NCBI GenBank assembly: GCA_965208775.1
Contig: OZ242360.1
Location: 1,116,001-1,180,000, forward strand
Direction: 5' to 3'
Source of the DNA: JAPOVO01 sp026708165
GTDB lineage: Bacteria > Chloroflexota > UBA11872 > VXNJ01
Length of the DNA stretch: 64,000 nt
Part shown: positions 42,760 through 51,601 of the stretch, one piece after another
Layout: each line of letters begins with the position of its first letter
Numbering within the stretch: position 1 is the stretch's first letter
Notes under the pieces: generated by a model
The model's input: only the letters and a program-made list of their open reading frames with translations
What the model was told of the DNA's origin: nothing
The model's database searches: none
Position numbers and translations under genes: made by a program

Positions 42760-43944
42760 TCACGCCTCCGCCACCGAGAGAATTGAGAAAATGTAAGATC
42801 CTAGCTTCCAGCCTTCGCGAAGGTAGAAGCCAAAGATGTTTTCCGGCGTCGGCGGCGGCAGTCGCAGCTCCGCGTGCTGCACTATGCTGGTCAGCGTCAA
42901 CTCGGCGTTATCGCGCTGTAGCGACCCCATTAGATTTTCCGACTCCCAGCTCGCGAAATACGGATCGCCGTTTTCATGCAGAATCAGCACGTGCGCGTGC
43001 ATGGCCTCGGCGGCATTCACGGGCGACAGCCTCTGCAGTCCGCTCTTGACTCCTTCGGGTAGAGAGGCGATCAGATCGCCAACGCGGTCGGGGTCCCGAT
43101 TGACGAAAATGTCATACACCTGCTGACCGTCCGGCGAAAGATCGCCGCGGTCGAACCTCTCCCCGACTTCCTCAATCGGTACGGGGCTGGGTCCGGAAAA
43201 AAGCGCGCCCAGCACTGCCCGGTCTTCCGGCCGGTCGAGCGTCCCGATAAGTGTGTTGCGTGTGACGGACCACACGAAAGATTCGGGTTTGAAACCGATG
43301 AGCCGGCCGTCGCGGAAATATGAGTCCGTCGTCGTCGTCATTATCACCCGGGACAGGTCCGAGTAAGGCCCAATCATCCCCACGAACCTCACATCGTCGG
43401 CGATACGCTTCTCGGCGGCGGCGGCAAACGAGAGCGATCCACCGACGCTGAACCCCAGGAACCCTACATTTCTCGGATCGACGGTCCGGTGGTCCACGAG
43501 AAACTGAAACGCGTCCGCGAGAATGTCAACGTCATCCGCGACGAGCCGGAACTCCCGATAGTTCAGCAGGTCCGGGACCATCACTACAAAGCCCGCGCGG
43601 CTCAGCGCCCAGGCCAGATTCTCGAAATCGCTGTAGCGCCGCCCCTCGCGCACCACTCCATTAACCAGTATCAGTCCTGGCTTAAGACCCAACCCGCCGG
43701 GATCGTACAAGTCCGCCTGGAGTCCACCCTCCCGCCAGTCCATTTCGATTACGGTGCGGTGCGGCGTGGCTGTAGTCAGCGAAAGAGGGTGTGGAATGCC
43801 GGGAACCGTTTCAAGCGCTATGCCGGCGGTCCTGCACAGCTTCGAGACCGTTGGCACGAGGGCGATCAGCGCGACGAAGAGAAGGAGCATCGCAATTGAT
43901 TCGCGCCCCGGTAACGGGAACGGAGGCCACGTCCACGATCTCAA
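42760..43944 (-). CDS. Alpha/beta hydrolase with N-terminal membrane anchor
   Basis: A 394-residue hydrolase. Residues 16-36 are a signal anchor, so the enzyme faces outside. The alpha/beta hydrolase core has the nucleophile elbow GFSVGGS (164-170, Ser166), a later acidic region HENGDPYF and a candidate His in QHAEL near the C-terminus. LVNGVVREGRRYSDFENLAWAL and FVVMVPDLLNYREF form the first strands. Substrate unknown; acetyl xylan esterase-like and dienelactone hydrolase-like enzymes share this core. It is convergent with gmd. Confidence 0.82.
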   Translation of the reverse strand: MRSWTWPPFPLPGRESIAMLLLFVALIALVPTVSKLCRTAGIALETVPGIPHPLSLTTATPHRTVIEMDWREGGLQADLYDPGGLGLKPGLILVNGVVREGRRYSDFENLAWALSRAGFVVMVPDLLNYREFRLVADDVDILADAFQFLVDHRTVDPRNVGFLGFSVGGSLSFAAAAEKRIADDVRFVGMIGPYSDLSRVIMTTTTDSYFRDGRLIGFKPESFVWSVTRNTLIGTLDRPEDRAVLGALFSGPSPVPIEEVGERFDRGDLSPDGQQVYDIFVNRDPDRVGDLIASLPEGVKSGLQRLSPVNAAEAMHAHVLILHENGDPYFASWESENLMGSLQRDNAELTLTSIVQHAELRLPPPTPENIFGFYLREGWKLGSYIFSILSVAEA

Positions 43945-44147
43945 AATGCCTGAATCCCACGTCTCTGGTTAGAGTTCTGTGTCTAGTTTCTCAAAACGCG
44001 GCATCCGCCGCCCAAAGCGGCAAAATCGAGAAACTCGAACCAGGTCTGGTCCGCGCGGCAACCGGCGCCGATGTCTTCTAGATACCCGCTCCTGCCGCGC
44101 TTCTCAACCGGGCCTTCGGCAATCCGGTGAGCGGCGGTTGTTCGACC

Positions 44148-44330
44148 TTAGCCGGACTGGCTTTCCGCAGCCGGTTGTTCTTGTTCTGGAGCCGGTGGCA
44201 TTACCGACGAGAAGTCGCCTTCCGCCATTTTCCGCTTCATCTCGTCGAAGGCGAAAAGGCCGATTGCGGCGAGAAACACCAGCACCACCGCCAAGCCGAT
44301 TAGTGTCAGGAACCCAACGATTAGCTTCAT
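44148..44330 (-). CDS. Small single-helix membrane protein
   Basis: A 60-residue protein. Residues 4-28 are a transmembrane helix; the rest is polar, with a Pro/Glu/Gln-rich tail. AGGCTCT lies upstream, with a moderate Shine-Dalgarno (GGAGG, 44338-44342) 7 nt before the ATG. No family is recognised. The ribosome binding site and the clean helix support a real gene. Confidence 0.6.
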   Translation of the reverse strand: MKLIVGFLTLIGLAVVLVFLAAIGLFAFDEMKRKMAEGDFSSVMPPAPEQEQPAAESQSG

Positions 44331-44450
44331 TGAAGAGCCTCCAAAGCCTCGAAACGCCGGTCAGCCTGTAGTTAAAGACGTGGCCGCGCGAGTGACATTA
44401 TTCATTCTAAACGCAGGCTTCGGCTTGTAGAGCTAAATCGCCTAAAAACT

Positions 44451-44855
44451 CTATCCTTCGCAGTCTATTCCGGCGGCCGCGAGGCGATCGCGTTCCTCAT
44501 TCGTCAGGCTCGCCACGTGCCCGGAATTCGGCACCACGCAGATAAACGCCAGCGGTCCGTCTCCGGTGTTTTGGAACTGGTGCACCTCATGCGGCGGTAC
44601 GTAGACCGTGTCACCCGCCGTGAAGTCCGAATTCCCGCTCCTGTGCAAGAGCGTTCCGCCGCCCTGGGTTATCAATACCTCGTGCTCCCAGTCGTGCGAA
44701 TGTTCGGGTGTCGACGATCCGGGCGAGAGATGGAACTGGCGCATCGAGAAGTTGGGCGCGCCGTCTTCGGGTCCTACAAGGTCCTTGCGCACGACTCGAC
44801 CCGGCTCGTCCGGGTAGATGTCAACGCCTTCCACTTCTTTCTTTATGACGGCCAT
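44451..44855 (-). CDS. Cupin domain protein
   Basis: A 134-residue single-domain cupin. Motif 1 is PEHSHDWEHEVLITQGGG with the His, His and Glu metal ligands; motif 2 is GDTVYVPPHEVHQFQNTGDG with the last His. It should bind one divalent metal. The substrate is not evident; related proteins are dioxygenases, isomerases or sensors. ATG start at 44855. It is divergent from the reductive-dehalogenase-like gene. Confidence 0.88.
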   Translation of the reverse strand: MAVIKKEVEGVDIYPDEPGRVVRKDLVGPEDGAPNFSMRQFHLSPGSSTPEHSHDWEHEVLITQGGGTLLHRSGNSDFTAGDTVYVPPHEVHQFQNTGDGPLAFICVVPNSGHVASLTNEERDRLAAAGIDCEG

Positions 44856-45081
44856 ACGTCACCTCGCGTCCATTGGCCCCTGTTTTCAGAGAGATTACAT
44901 CACCAATCTCGGTCGCAGAATCGTCGTCCGACCTCGCAAACAGGGATGGGGACGCAGCAGTCCTAGCTGTGTCGCTCGCCGACCCCACTCCCATACCCGA
45001 GACAGCGGCGCGAAACCACGCTTGATCACCTGATCTCCCCGGTACTACACTCTCAACGCCGTAGACTGGCACATTCCTGCA

Positions 45082-46341
45082 ATGGGAAATGTCATGGTCA
45101 AGTCGATAAGCCACGTCGTCAAGCGACCTGGGCGAGTATTCGGCGACCCGGATGTCGAAATACCTGTCGCCGAGGACCTGGTCACCACGCCCGGCATCCC
45201 TCTCCGCGAGGCCGACGTCTCGTTCTTCAGCCGCGTAGACCCCCTCGAAACCCAAAACATCGAGAAGGGCGCCGACAGGGACTGGGTGTGGTCGGTATAT
45301 TCACCCGAGGTGGCCGACTACATGAGGGGCCACGACGAGCGAATGAAACCCCTTGTCGACTCCGCCGAGGTCTCGGCGAACGTGAAGCCGTCAGGTGCCT
45401 CGCGGGATAGGGAAGACGTTACTGAAGACATCCGGCGCGCGGCCCGCGAGCTCGGCTTCGGAGAGGTCGGCTTCACCAGATTCGACCGCCGGTACCTCTT
45501 CGAATGCAAGCGGAACTGGGCGAAGTTTCCCCACGCCATCTGCCTGGCGATGGAGCAGGACTACGATCAGACCCAGAGTCTTCCCAGCCTTGAAGCCGAG
45601 CACGCTCATTTCGATACCTATGAGTTCGAGAGCAAACGGGGTGCCAAGCTCGCCGACCTTATCCGAGAGATGGGCTACCACGCGCAGATTCACAGCCCCC
45701 GCGATCCGATCTCGGTAATGATCCCCATGTTCGTCGCCGCTGGCCTGGGACAGCTTGGAGCCAACGGCCAGCTTCTGTCGCCGCACTTTGGCTCCCGGGC
45801 TCGCCTGATGATGATCACAACCGACGCACCGGTTACATACGACAAGCCGGTGGACTATGGCATTCACGCATTCTGTCAAAAATGCCTGATATGCGTGGAA
45901 CGCTGCCCCGCACGAGCCCTTGTCAAAGACAAGGTATGGTGGCGCGGCGCCGAGAAGAACAAAGTGATCTACGATCGATGCCGCCCCGTGATGGCCATTT
46001 ACGAGGGGTGCGGCATCTGCATGAAGGTCTGCCCGATACAGAAGTTCGGCATGCCTGCTGTGATGAACCACTACGTACAGACCGGCGAAGTGCTGGGCAA
46101 GGGCACCCACGAGCTCGAAGGCTACTCGCTGCACGACAAAGGCTACTTCGGCCCCGGGCGGCTCCCCAACTTCGAGCGGAGCTTTTTCGACATACCGCAC
46201 GGCCGCCGTGAGGACTGGCTATTCGAGCAGTTCAAAGAGCGGCTTGCCGGCGACGACATCCCCACCGACGGCGAACTCACCAAATTCGCCAGGAACGTCA
46301 AGTCGGCCATCGACAAGAACGGCATCACCCGCGACGTTTAG
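45082..46341 (+). CDS. Reductive-dehalogenase-like cobalamin/Fe-S protein without Tat signal
   Basis: A 419-residue protein. The C-terminal half has two 4Fe-4S motifs: Cys265, Cys268, Cys271, Cys275 (CQKCLICVERCP) and Cys300, Cys310, Cys313, Cys317 (ending CGICMKVCP), the spacing of RdhA and epoxyqueuosine reductase (QueG). The middle region (AMEQDYDQTQ, VAAGLGQLGANGQLLSPHFGSRARL) matches the B12-binding nitroreductase-like core of reductive dehalogenases. There is no Tat or other signal peptide and no RdhB gene beside it, so it is cytosolic and probably not a respiratory enzyme. A catabolic dehalogenase or another B12 reductase is possible. Confidence 0.82.
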   Translation: MGNVMVKSISHVVKRPGRVFGDPDVEIPVAEDLVTTPGIPLREADVSFFSRVDPLETQNIEKGADRDWVWSVYSPEVADYMRGHDERMKPLVDSAEVSANVKPSGASRDREDVTEDIRRAARELGFGEVGFTRFDRRYLFECKRNWAKFPHAICLAMEQDYDQTQSLPSLEAEHAHFDTYEFESKRGAKLADLIREMGYHAQIHSPRDPISVMIPMFVAAGLGQLGANGQLLSPHFGSRARLMMITTDAPVTYDKPVDYGIHAFCQKCLICVERCPARALVKDKVWWRGAEKNKVIYDRCRPVMAIYEGCGICMKVCPIQKFGMPAVMNHYVQTGEVLGKGTHELEGYSLHDKGYFGPGRLPNFERSFFDIPHGRREDWLFEQFKERLAGDDIPTDGELTKFARNVKSAIDKNGITRDV

Positions 46342-46557
46342 TTTCACTTCCGCGGCTCAGGCCGCGCCGCGATGATCCCGAGCGAGTCCTCTCAACGCCG
46401 TGCTCGTGAGCGTCGACCGACGGAGATGCCCTGACTCGGACCGACCATGTCCTCGACGATCAGCCGCGGTCGAGGCTCGCTGCCAGTTGTTCACCGAATG
46501 GCCGTTCGGAAAAGCCAAGGGCAGTGCATGAGCCTCCCCGGGCCTCCGACCCAAACC

Positions 46558-47433
46558 TCAACTCAACGCTTTTGCAATCGATGATTCAAACGCCGAGAGA
46601 AAGCACCCAAATGGCGTCGGACTGAAGCCGAAGTCCTCGACCGCCGAACCGATGTCGTAGAAGTCGAACGCCTCGGACTGATCCAGGAACTTGGCTTCGT
46701 CGCCCGGAATCTGAAACGCCCCCAGGTAGGCGTCCGAATACTGCCGGCCCGTCAAGCGCCAGCTTTCGCCCCCCGCGATGTTATGGACGGCCATCCCCGC
46801 GTCAAAGTCGCCGACCGCCGCCGAGGTCAGCGCCGCCGCCACGTCATCTATCAGAACGAACTCCATGCGCTGATCGGCGGTGAAAGGCCAAACCGCCGGA
46901 GGCAGCAGGAAGTCAGGCACCGAAACTCCGGATATCCGAAGAGCTACCGCCGCCCTCCCCGATTCGCCTATCGCCTCCTCCGCGGCGATCTTGCTCTCGG
47001 GATACGCCCCCGCGCCCCTCAGCGGAGCATCGGTTGTCACCGGCGGTTGCATGCCCTGGGTGTTGCCGTAGACGACGACCGACGAGCTGAAGACCAGCAT
47101 TCCCCCGCCCGCCATCGAGTCCATCGCGTCGAGAGCGTTCTTGGTTCCCTCCACGTTCACCCGATGAGTAAGCTCCGGCCTTTCTTCAGCGACCGGCGGC
47201 AGCAACGCTGCCAGATGCACCACAACGTCCGCGCCTGCCAGCGCCGACCGCACGTACTCCCTATCGCAGATATCGCCCGGGAAAGTTTCAAAGTTCTCGA
47301 GTCCGCCAAAGTCCGCCTGCGGCAAGTCTAGAATTCTTACGGTGTGACCCAAGGCATCAAGATTGGAGGCCAGCAGCCTGCCAACCCGCCCAGCGCCCCC
47401 CGTCACGGCCACGGTCCGGCTGTTTTCATTCAT
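46558..47433 (-). CDS. NAD(P)-dependent epimerase/dehydratase
   Basis: Extended SDR of 291 residues. VAVTGGAGRVGRLLASNLDALG is the nucleotide-binding start, VVHLAALLPPV the NxAx region, and VFSSSVVVYG holds the catalytic Ser. The YxxxK position reads YPESKIAAEEA. It is of the atypical epimerase kind often found next to catabolic genes. Substrate unknown. It is divergent from the DNA-repair operon; the two starts are 48-69 bp apart. Confidence 0.85.
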   Translation of the reverse strand: MNENSRTVAVTGGAGRVGRLLASNLDALGHTVRILDLPQADFGGLENFETFPGDICDREYVRSALAGADVVVHLAALLPPVAEERPELTHRVNVEGTKNALDAMDSMAGGGMLVFSSSVVVYGNTQGMQPPVTTDAPLRGAGAYPESKIAAEEAIGESGRAAVALRISGVSVPDFLLPPAVWPFTADQRMEFVLIDDVAAALTSAAVGDFDAGMAVHNIAGGESWRLTGRQYSDAYLGAFQIPGDEAKFLDQSEAFDFYDIGSAVEDFGFSPTPFGCFLSAFESSIAKALS

Positions 47434-47480
47434 AAGCGGCGACCTCAGCGCCTCGCCACTGAAGATTACGGAGTATCGCG

Positions 47481-48779
47481 ATTAAGTTCCGGTTCGTCCA
47501 CATGGCCGACGTCCATCTCGGCAAGCAGCAGTACGGTCGGGTCGAGCGCGCTGCCGACTTCGCCCGCGCCTACGCCGACGTCATCAAGTATTCGATTGAC
47601 GCGGGCGTCGACTTCGTGCTGATCGCGGGCGATCTGTTCGAGCAGAAGACGGTTGATCCCGAGACGTTCAACGTCGCCGCGACGGGCCTTCAGCGGCTTT
47701 CCAGAGCCGGAATACCCGTTTTCGCGATCGAAGGCAATCACGAGAAGTTCCTCAGGCACGGAGCCAGGACGTGGGTCTGGTATCTCCAGCGGCAAGGCCT
47801 CCTGCATTTGCTCGACATCACCCGCGAGCAAGATGGACTGGGAGTCCGTCCGTGGCAAGCCGAAACCGGAGGGACCTACTTCGACCTCGACGGCGTCCGC
47901 ATTTTCGGTATTGGCTATTACGGCGCTCGGCTTCCGGAAATAGTCCGCCTATTCGCCGGACTCGCCGCCGAGTTGCCCTCGTCCAGCGTGGAACACTCGA
48001 TTTGTCTCCTGCATACCGGAGTCGACGACAAGGTGGACTACCTGCACAGCGGATGCACCGCCGACGAGCTATTGGTGCTTCGCGGACTCATCGACTACGT
48101 CGCATTGGGCCACATCCACCACGCGTTCAGCCTGCCAGACGGCACGGACGAGGAGCCGCTGCTTTTCAGCCCGGGCGCGCTCGAAAACTGGAGCTCGCGG
48201 GAGGTCGGGCAGCGCAAAGGCTTCTACGACGTGACCGTCGATACCGCGGCATCACCCAGGCAGCGGGCTCGACTAATGAGCGACGTCGCGTTCTCCCGCA
48301 AATATCTCAAGCTGGAAATCGAAGTCGGCTCATATGCGACGCCCGAGGAGCTGGCACAGGCTATCTGCAAATTGGCGGACGACCACGTGGAGCCGCGCTC
48401 CGAACGCCCCATCGTCGAGCTTCGGCTCACTGGCCTGCTCCGATTCGAACGCGGTCTCGTCGAGCCCCGCCTCTACGAACGAGTCCTTCACGAGAAGCTC
48501 GACTCCCTGATCGCCCGGGTAGTGCTGGATACGGAAAACCGTCAGCTTGGTGATCCGATGGCGTCGGACCTTCAACAAACGCGCAGCAAGATCGAGCGCA
48601 GCGTTCTAACTCAGATGTTCGAAAGATACGACGAGTTCGCGCCCCACGCCGCCGAGCTTGCCGCCCTGGCGGCCCGGCTCAAGTCCCAATCCATTCAGTC
48701 CGAATCGCCCGAGTCCCTTCTGGAAATCCTGACGTCCGGACTCGGGCGCGCCGGAATCCTTGACGTTGCAGATAACTAG
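47481..48779 (+). CDS. mre11: Mre11/SbcD-like DNA exonuclease
   Basis: Metallophosphoesterase nuclease of the Mre11-Rad50 complex. Phosphoesterase motifs: ADVHLGKQQ (I), AGDLFEQK (II), EGNHEKF (III), LLHTGVDD and GHIHHAF (IV-V). The first ATG (47502) falls inside the first beta strand. The frame upstream encodes the expected KFRFVHMADVHLG from an ATT at 47481, with GGAG 7 nt before it, so I place the start there (432 residues); ATG 47502 would give 425. First gene of the repair operon; it overlaps rad50 by 20 bp. Confidence 0.9.
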   Translation: MKFRFVHMADVHLGKQQYGRVERAADFARAYADVIKYSIDAGVDFVLIAGDLFEQKTVDPETFNVAATGLQRLSRAGIPVFAIEGNHEKFLRHGARTWVWYLQRQGLLHLLDITREQDGLGVRPWQAETGGTYFDLDGVRIFGIGYYGARLPEIVRLFAGLAAELPSSSVEHSICLLHTGVDDKVDYLHSGCTADELLVLRGLIDYVALGHIHHAFSLPDGTDEEPLLFSPGALENWSSREVGQRKGFYDVTVDTAASPRQRARLMSDVAFSRKYLKLEIEVGSYATPEELAQAICKLADDHVEPRSERPIVELRLTGLLRFERGLVEPRLYERVLHEKLDSLIARVVLDTENRQLGDPMASDLQQTRSKIERSVLTQMFERYDEFAPHAAELAALAARLKSQSIQSESPESLLEILTSGLGRAGILDVADN

Positions 48780-51567
48780 CGTTTACCTGAATAACATCAA
48801 GAGCTACGAGGAGCAGCACCTCGACCTTTCACCGGGTCTTACCGCGATCTCCGGCGAAAACGGCGCGGGCAAGTCGACCATAGTCGAGGCCGTGGGCTAC
48901 GCGCTCTTCGGTTTCACAGGCGTCCCTCTCGCCGCGCTCATGCGCGAAGGGCAAACGTCCGCCGAAATACGCGTCTGCTTCATCTCTCCGCTGGACGGAC
49001 GGGAGTATGAGTCGGTGCGGTCGCTGCGGAAAAGTCGAGCGGGAGCAGTCTCCGCCGCTCCCAAACTAATGGATGCCGACCACGGCGGCCCAATGGCCGA
49101 AGGCCGCGAGGAGGTCGACAGGTTTCTTCGGCGGAGTCTGGGTTTCGGCGACAGCGCCGTCGATCTCAAATCGATTTTCGCCGACGTTAGCGGCGTGCCC
49201 CAGGGACGGCTGACCGCCGACTTCATCGACACTCCCCAGTCGCGCAAGAGCAAGTTCGATCCGCTGCTTGGTACCCACGATTTCCGTGCCGCGTTCAACG
49301 CGCTGAGGCAACCCCTGAACCTGCTGGAAAACCGGAGATCGGAACTCACGCAAACTCTAGCCGCGCTCCAAGAGCGTCTAAAGGACCTGCCGCAAGTCAT
49401 CCACACAATCGCGGACACGCAGTCCGCCGCCGCTAAAGTCGCGGCGCTCCTCGTTCAAGCCGCCGACGAACTGGAAAAGGCCACAGCCGTAATAGCCGGC
49501 CTCAGTGCCCGCAAGGAGTCGATCGACGGTCTCAAAGCGGAAATCAGCGCCCGCGCACAAACCCTCAAGCTGCACGAGGAATCCCTCAATGCGGCCGCCT
49601 CCAGGGTCAGCGAAGCCGAAGATGCCGCCGAGCGGGCGAACGCCTCAAGCGCACAGTCCGCCGATTACCGGTCCACGGAAGAGCGCTTCCACGTCGAGCA
49701 GGCGCGGGTCGCCGAGTTCCAGCGTCTTTCGACCGAAGTCGGCGTGCTCGAAGCCAACCTGGGAGTCCACCAAAAGCGCTGCGACCAGGCGCGAGCCGAC
49801 CTGGATGAGTTGTCCCGTCTCCATGCGCGTTTACCGGACCTGCAAAAGGCCGTCGAGTCGCAATCGGAGCTGGAGGACCAACTCGACGAAGCTCGCCGGC
49901 GGGCGGCAGTGCTCGGAAACGCAAGGGAACAGATAGCGCAAATCGAGTCCGAGCTTGCCGGGCAGATCGCCAGCCGAGAGGAATACGAACGCCGCATTGC
50001 CGATGCGCATAACGACAAGCCGCTCGCCGCCCAGGTAGATGACCTCCAGCAGCGGATCGTCGACCTTTCGGCGTCCATGGCCACGGCCGACGCCGCCCAC
50101 AGCGATTTGCAGCTCTTCAGCCCGAACGTCGACGGTCTCGCGGCGCGCATAACCGGCGAGCGTCTGGAGCTTGTCGGCGTTGAGCGGCGCATCGAGTCCG
50201 ACCCCGAAAGCTCGGACCGTCAACCGGATCTCCATCACCTGCGTCAGGCGTTAAAACGAGCCATCGAGCGGGGAGTACGCCTGGTCGAGCTTTACAGCGT
50301 CCGCCTCGAGGCCGCCGACCCTATCAAACGAACCGAGCTTGAAGCCGTGCTCGGAGAAACCCGCGAGCGCCTGCGGCTGGCCCGCGCCGCCGAGGAAAAG
50401 GCGGCTGGGATCGCGGTTTGGGAGGACCAGGTCAACACGCTATGCCAGCGCATCGAGGCACAAAACGTCCTGGTTGCCGAGGCCAGGACCGCGGAGGCCC
50501 GAGCCCTGGAGGCCGAATCCGAAGCCGCCGCCCTCGCGGAGCGTATTGATGAGCTTGGCGCCCCTGACCCACGCACTCGCCTTCAACTCGCTCGGTCGGA
50601 GCTCGCCGGACGCAAGTCAATCGAAGCTGAGCTTGCCGAGGCGCGCGATGCCATTGCGTCCTCCGCTTCAATGCTTGCCTCGCTCCGCGAAGAAATCGGC
50701 CCTCTGATGAACACACCCGAATCAGTAGATAACCTGCGGCGCTCCCTCGCATCGTTGCGTCCTGCACATGAACGGCACTTGAAAGACAGCGCCCTCGCCG
50801 GAAGCCTTCCCGCTCTCCTCGAAGAGCGCGAATCTGCCCGCGCAAAGATCAATCAGGCCCGGCAAGCCGTCGAGCGTTCCAGACGGCTGCTCGAAGAGCA
50901 GGCAAGGCAGTTCGATCCTGAAATCCTGACCAAAGCGCGTGAACACGAGAGCGCCCTTCAGACCAAGGTTGGCGCTCTCCAAAGTCGTCGGGAGCAGTTG
51001 GATGCCGAGTTGAAGCAATTGGAGGAAGAACGGCTGGAGCTGCTGGAGGTCCAGCGAGAATCCGAGGTCAACCTTGCCAAAGTCAAACGTACCGAGACGC
51101 TTCAGCGCGTCACCCGGCTAATTCGCAACTCGCTGCGCGACGCCGGTCCCGAGGTAACCAAGGCCATGGTCTTCGGAGTGTCCGACTCTGCCAACGAGAT
51201 ATTCTGCGAAATCATGGGCAGCTACGATCAATCGCTCCAATGGGACGAGGAATACGGAATATGGCTGGAGAGCGGCGGCTACCGCAGGTCTTTCCGCCAG
51301 CTCTCCGGCGGCGAGCAGATAACCGCCGCGCTCTCGGTGCGACTGGCCTTGCTCCGGGACCTGCTTCGAATAGACACCGCGTTCCTCGACGAACCCACCC
51401 AGAATCTCGACGCCACCCGCAGGGAAAATCTCGCGGAGCAGATTCAACGCATCACCGGCTTTTCTCAGCTTTTCGTGATCAGCCACGACGACACCTTCGA
51501 ACGGCTGCTTCAATCCGTGATCCACGTCGAAAAGATCGACGGCGTATCACGCGTCCGGGTCCAGTGA
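48760..51567 (+). CDS. rad50: Rad50/SbcC-like SMC ATPase
   Basis: DNA-end-binding ATPase of 935 residues. Walker A GENGAGKS (32-39), ABC signature LSGGEQ (848-853), Walker B with AFLDEPTQNLDAT (about 873-885) and D-loop are intact. The middle (about 190-760) is a long coiled coil. The protein has only four Cys, all isolated, so the CxxC zinc hook that joins Rad50 coiled coils is absent. TTG start at 48760 inside mre11 (20-bp overlap) suggests translational coupling. nurA follows 34 bp downstream. Confidence 0.92.
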   Translation: MTLQITSVYLNNIKSYEEQHLDLSPGLTAISGENGAGKSTIVEAVGYALFGFTGVPLAALMREGQTSAEIRVCFISPLDGREYESVRSLRKSRAGAVSAAPKLMDADHGGPMAEGREEVDRFLRRSLGFGDSAVDLKSIFADVSGVPQGRLTADFIDTPQSRKSKFDPLLGTHDFRAAFNALRQPLNLLENRRSELTQTLAALQERLKDLPQVIHTIADTQSAAAKVAALLVQAADELEKATAVIAGLSARKESIDGLKAEISARAQTLKLHEESLNAAASRVSEAEDAAERANASSAQSADYRSTEERFHVEQARVAEFQRLSTEVGVLEANLGVHQKRCDQARADLDELSRLHARLPDLQKAVESQSELEDQLDEARRRAAVLGNAREQIAQIESELAGQIASREEYERRIADAHNDKPLAAQVDDLQQRIVDLSASMATADAAHSDLQLFSPNVDGLAARITGERLELVGVERRIESDPESSDRQPDLHHLRQALKRAIERGVRLVELYSVRLEAADPIKRTELEAVLGETRERLRLARAAEEKAAGIAVWEDQVNTLCQRIEAQNVLVAEARTAEARALEAESEAAALAERIDELGAPDPRTRLQLARSELAGRKSIEAELAEARDAIASSASMLASLREEIGPLMNTPESVDNLRRSLASLRPAHERHLKDSALAGSLPALLEERESARAKINQARQAVERSRRLLEEQARQFDPEILTKAREHESALQTKVGALQSRREQLDAELKQLEEERLELLEVQRESEVNLAKVKRTETLQRVTRLIRNSLRDAGPEVTKAMVFGVSDSANEIFCEIMGSYDQSLQWDEEYGIWLESGGYRRSFRQLSGGEQITAALSVRLALLRDLLRIDTAFLDEPTQNLDATRRENLAEQIQRITGFSQLFVISHDDTFERLLQSVIHVEKIDGVSRVRVQ

Positions 51568-51601
51568 ACTCCACCGCAACTGTCCCAATGAACCCGAATC
51601 C

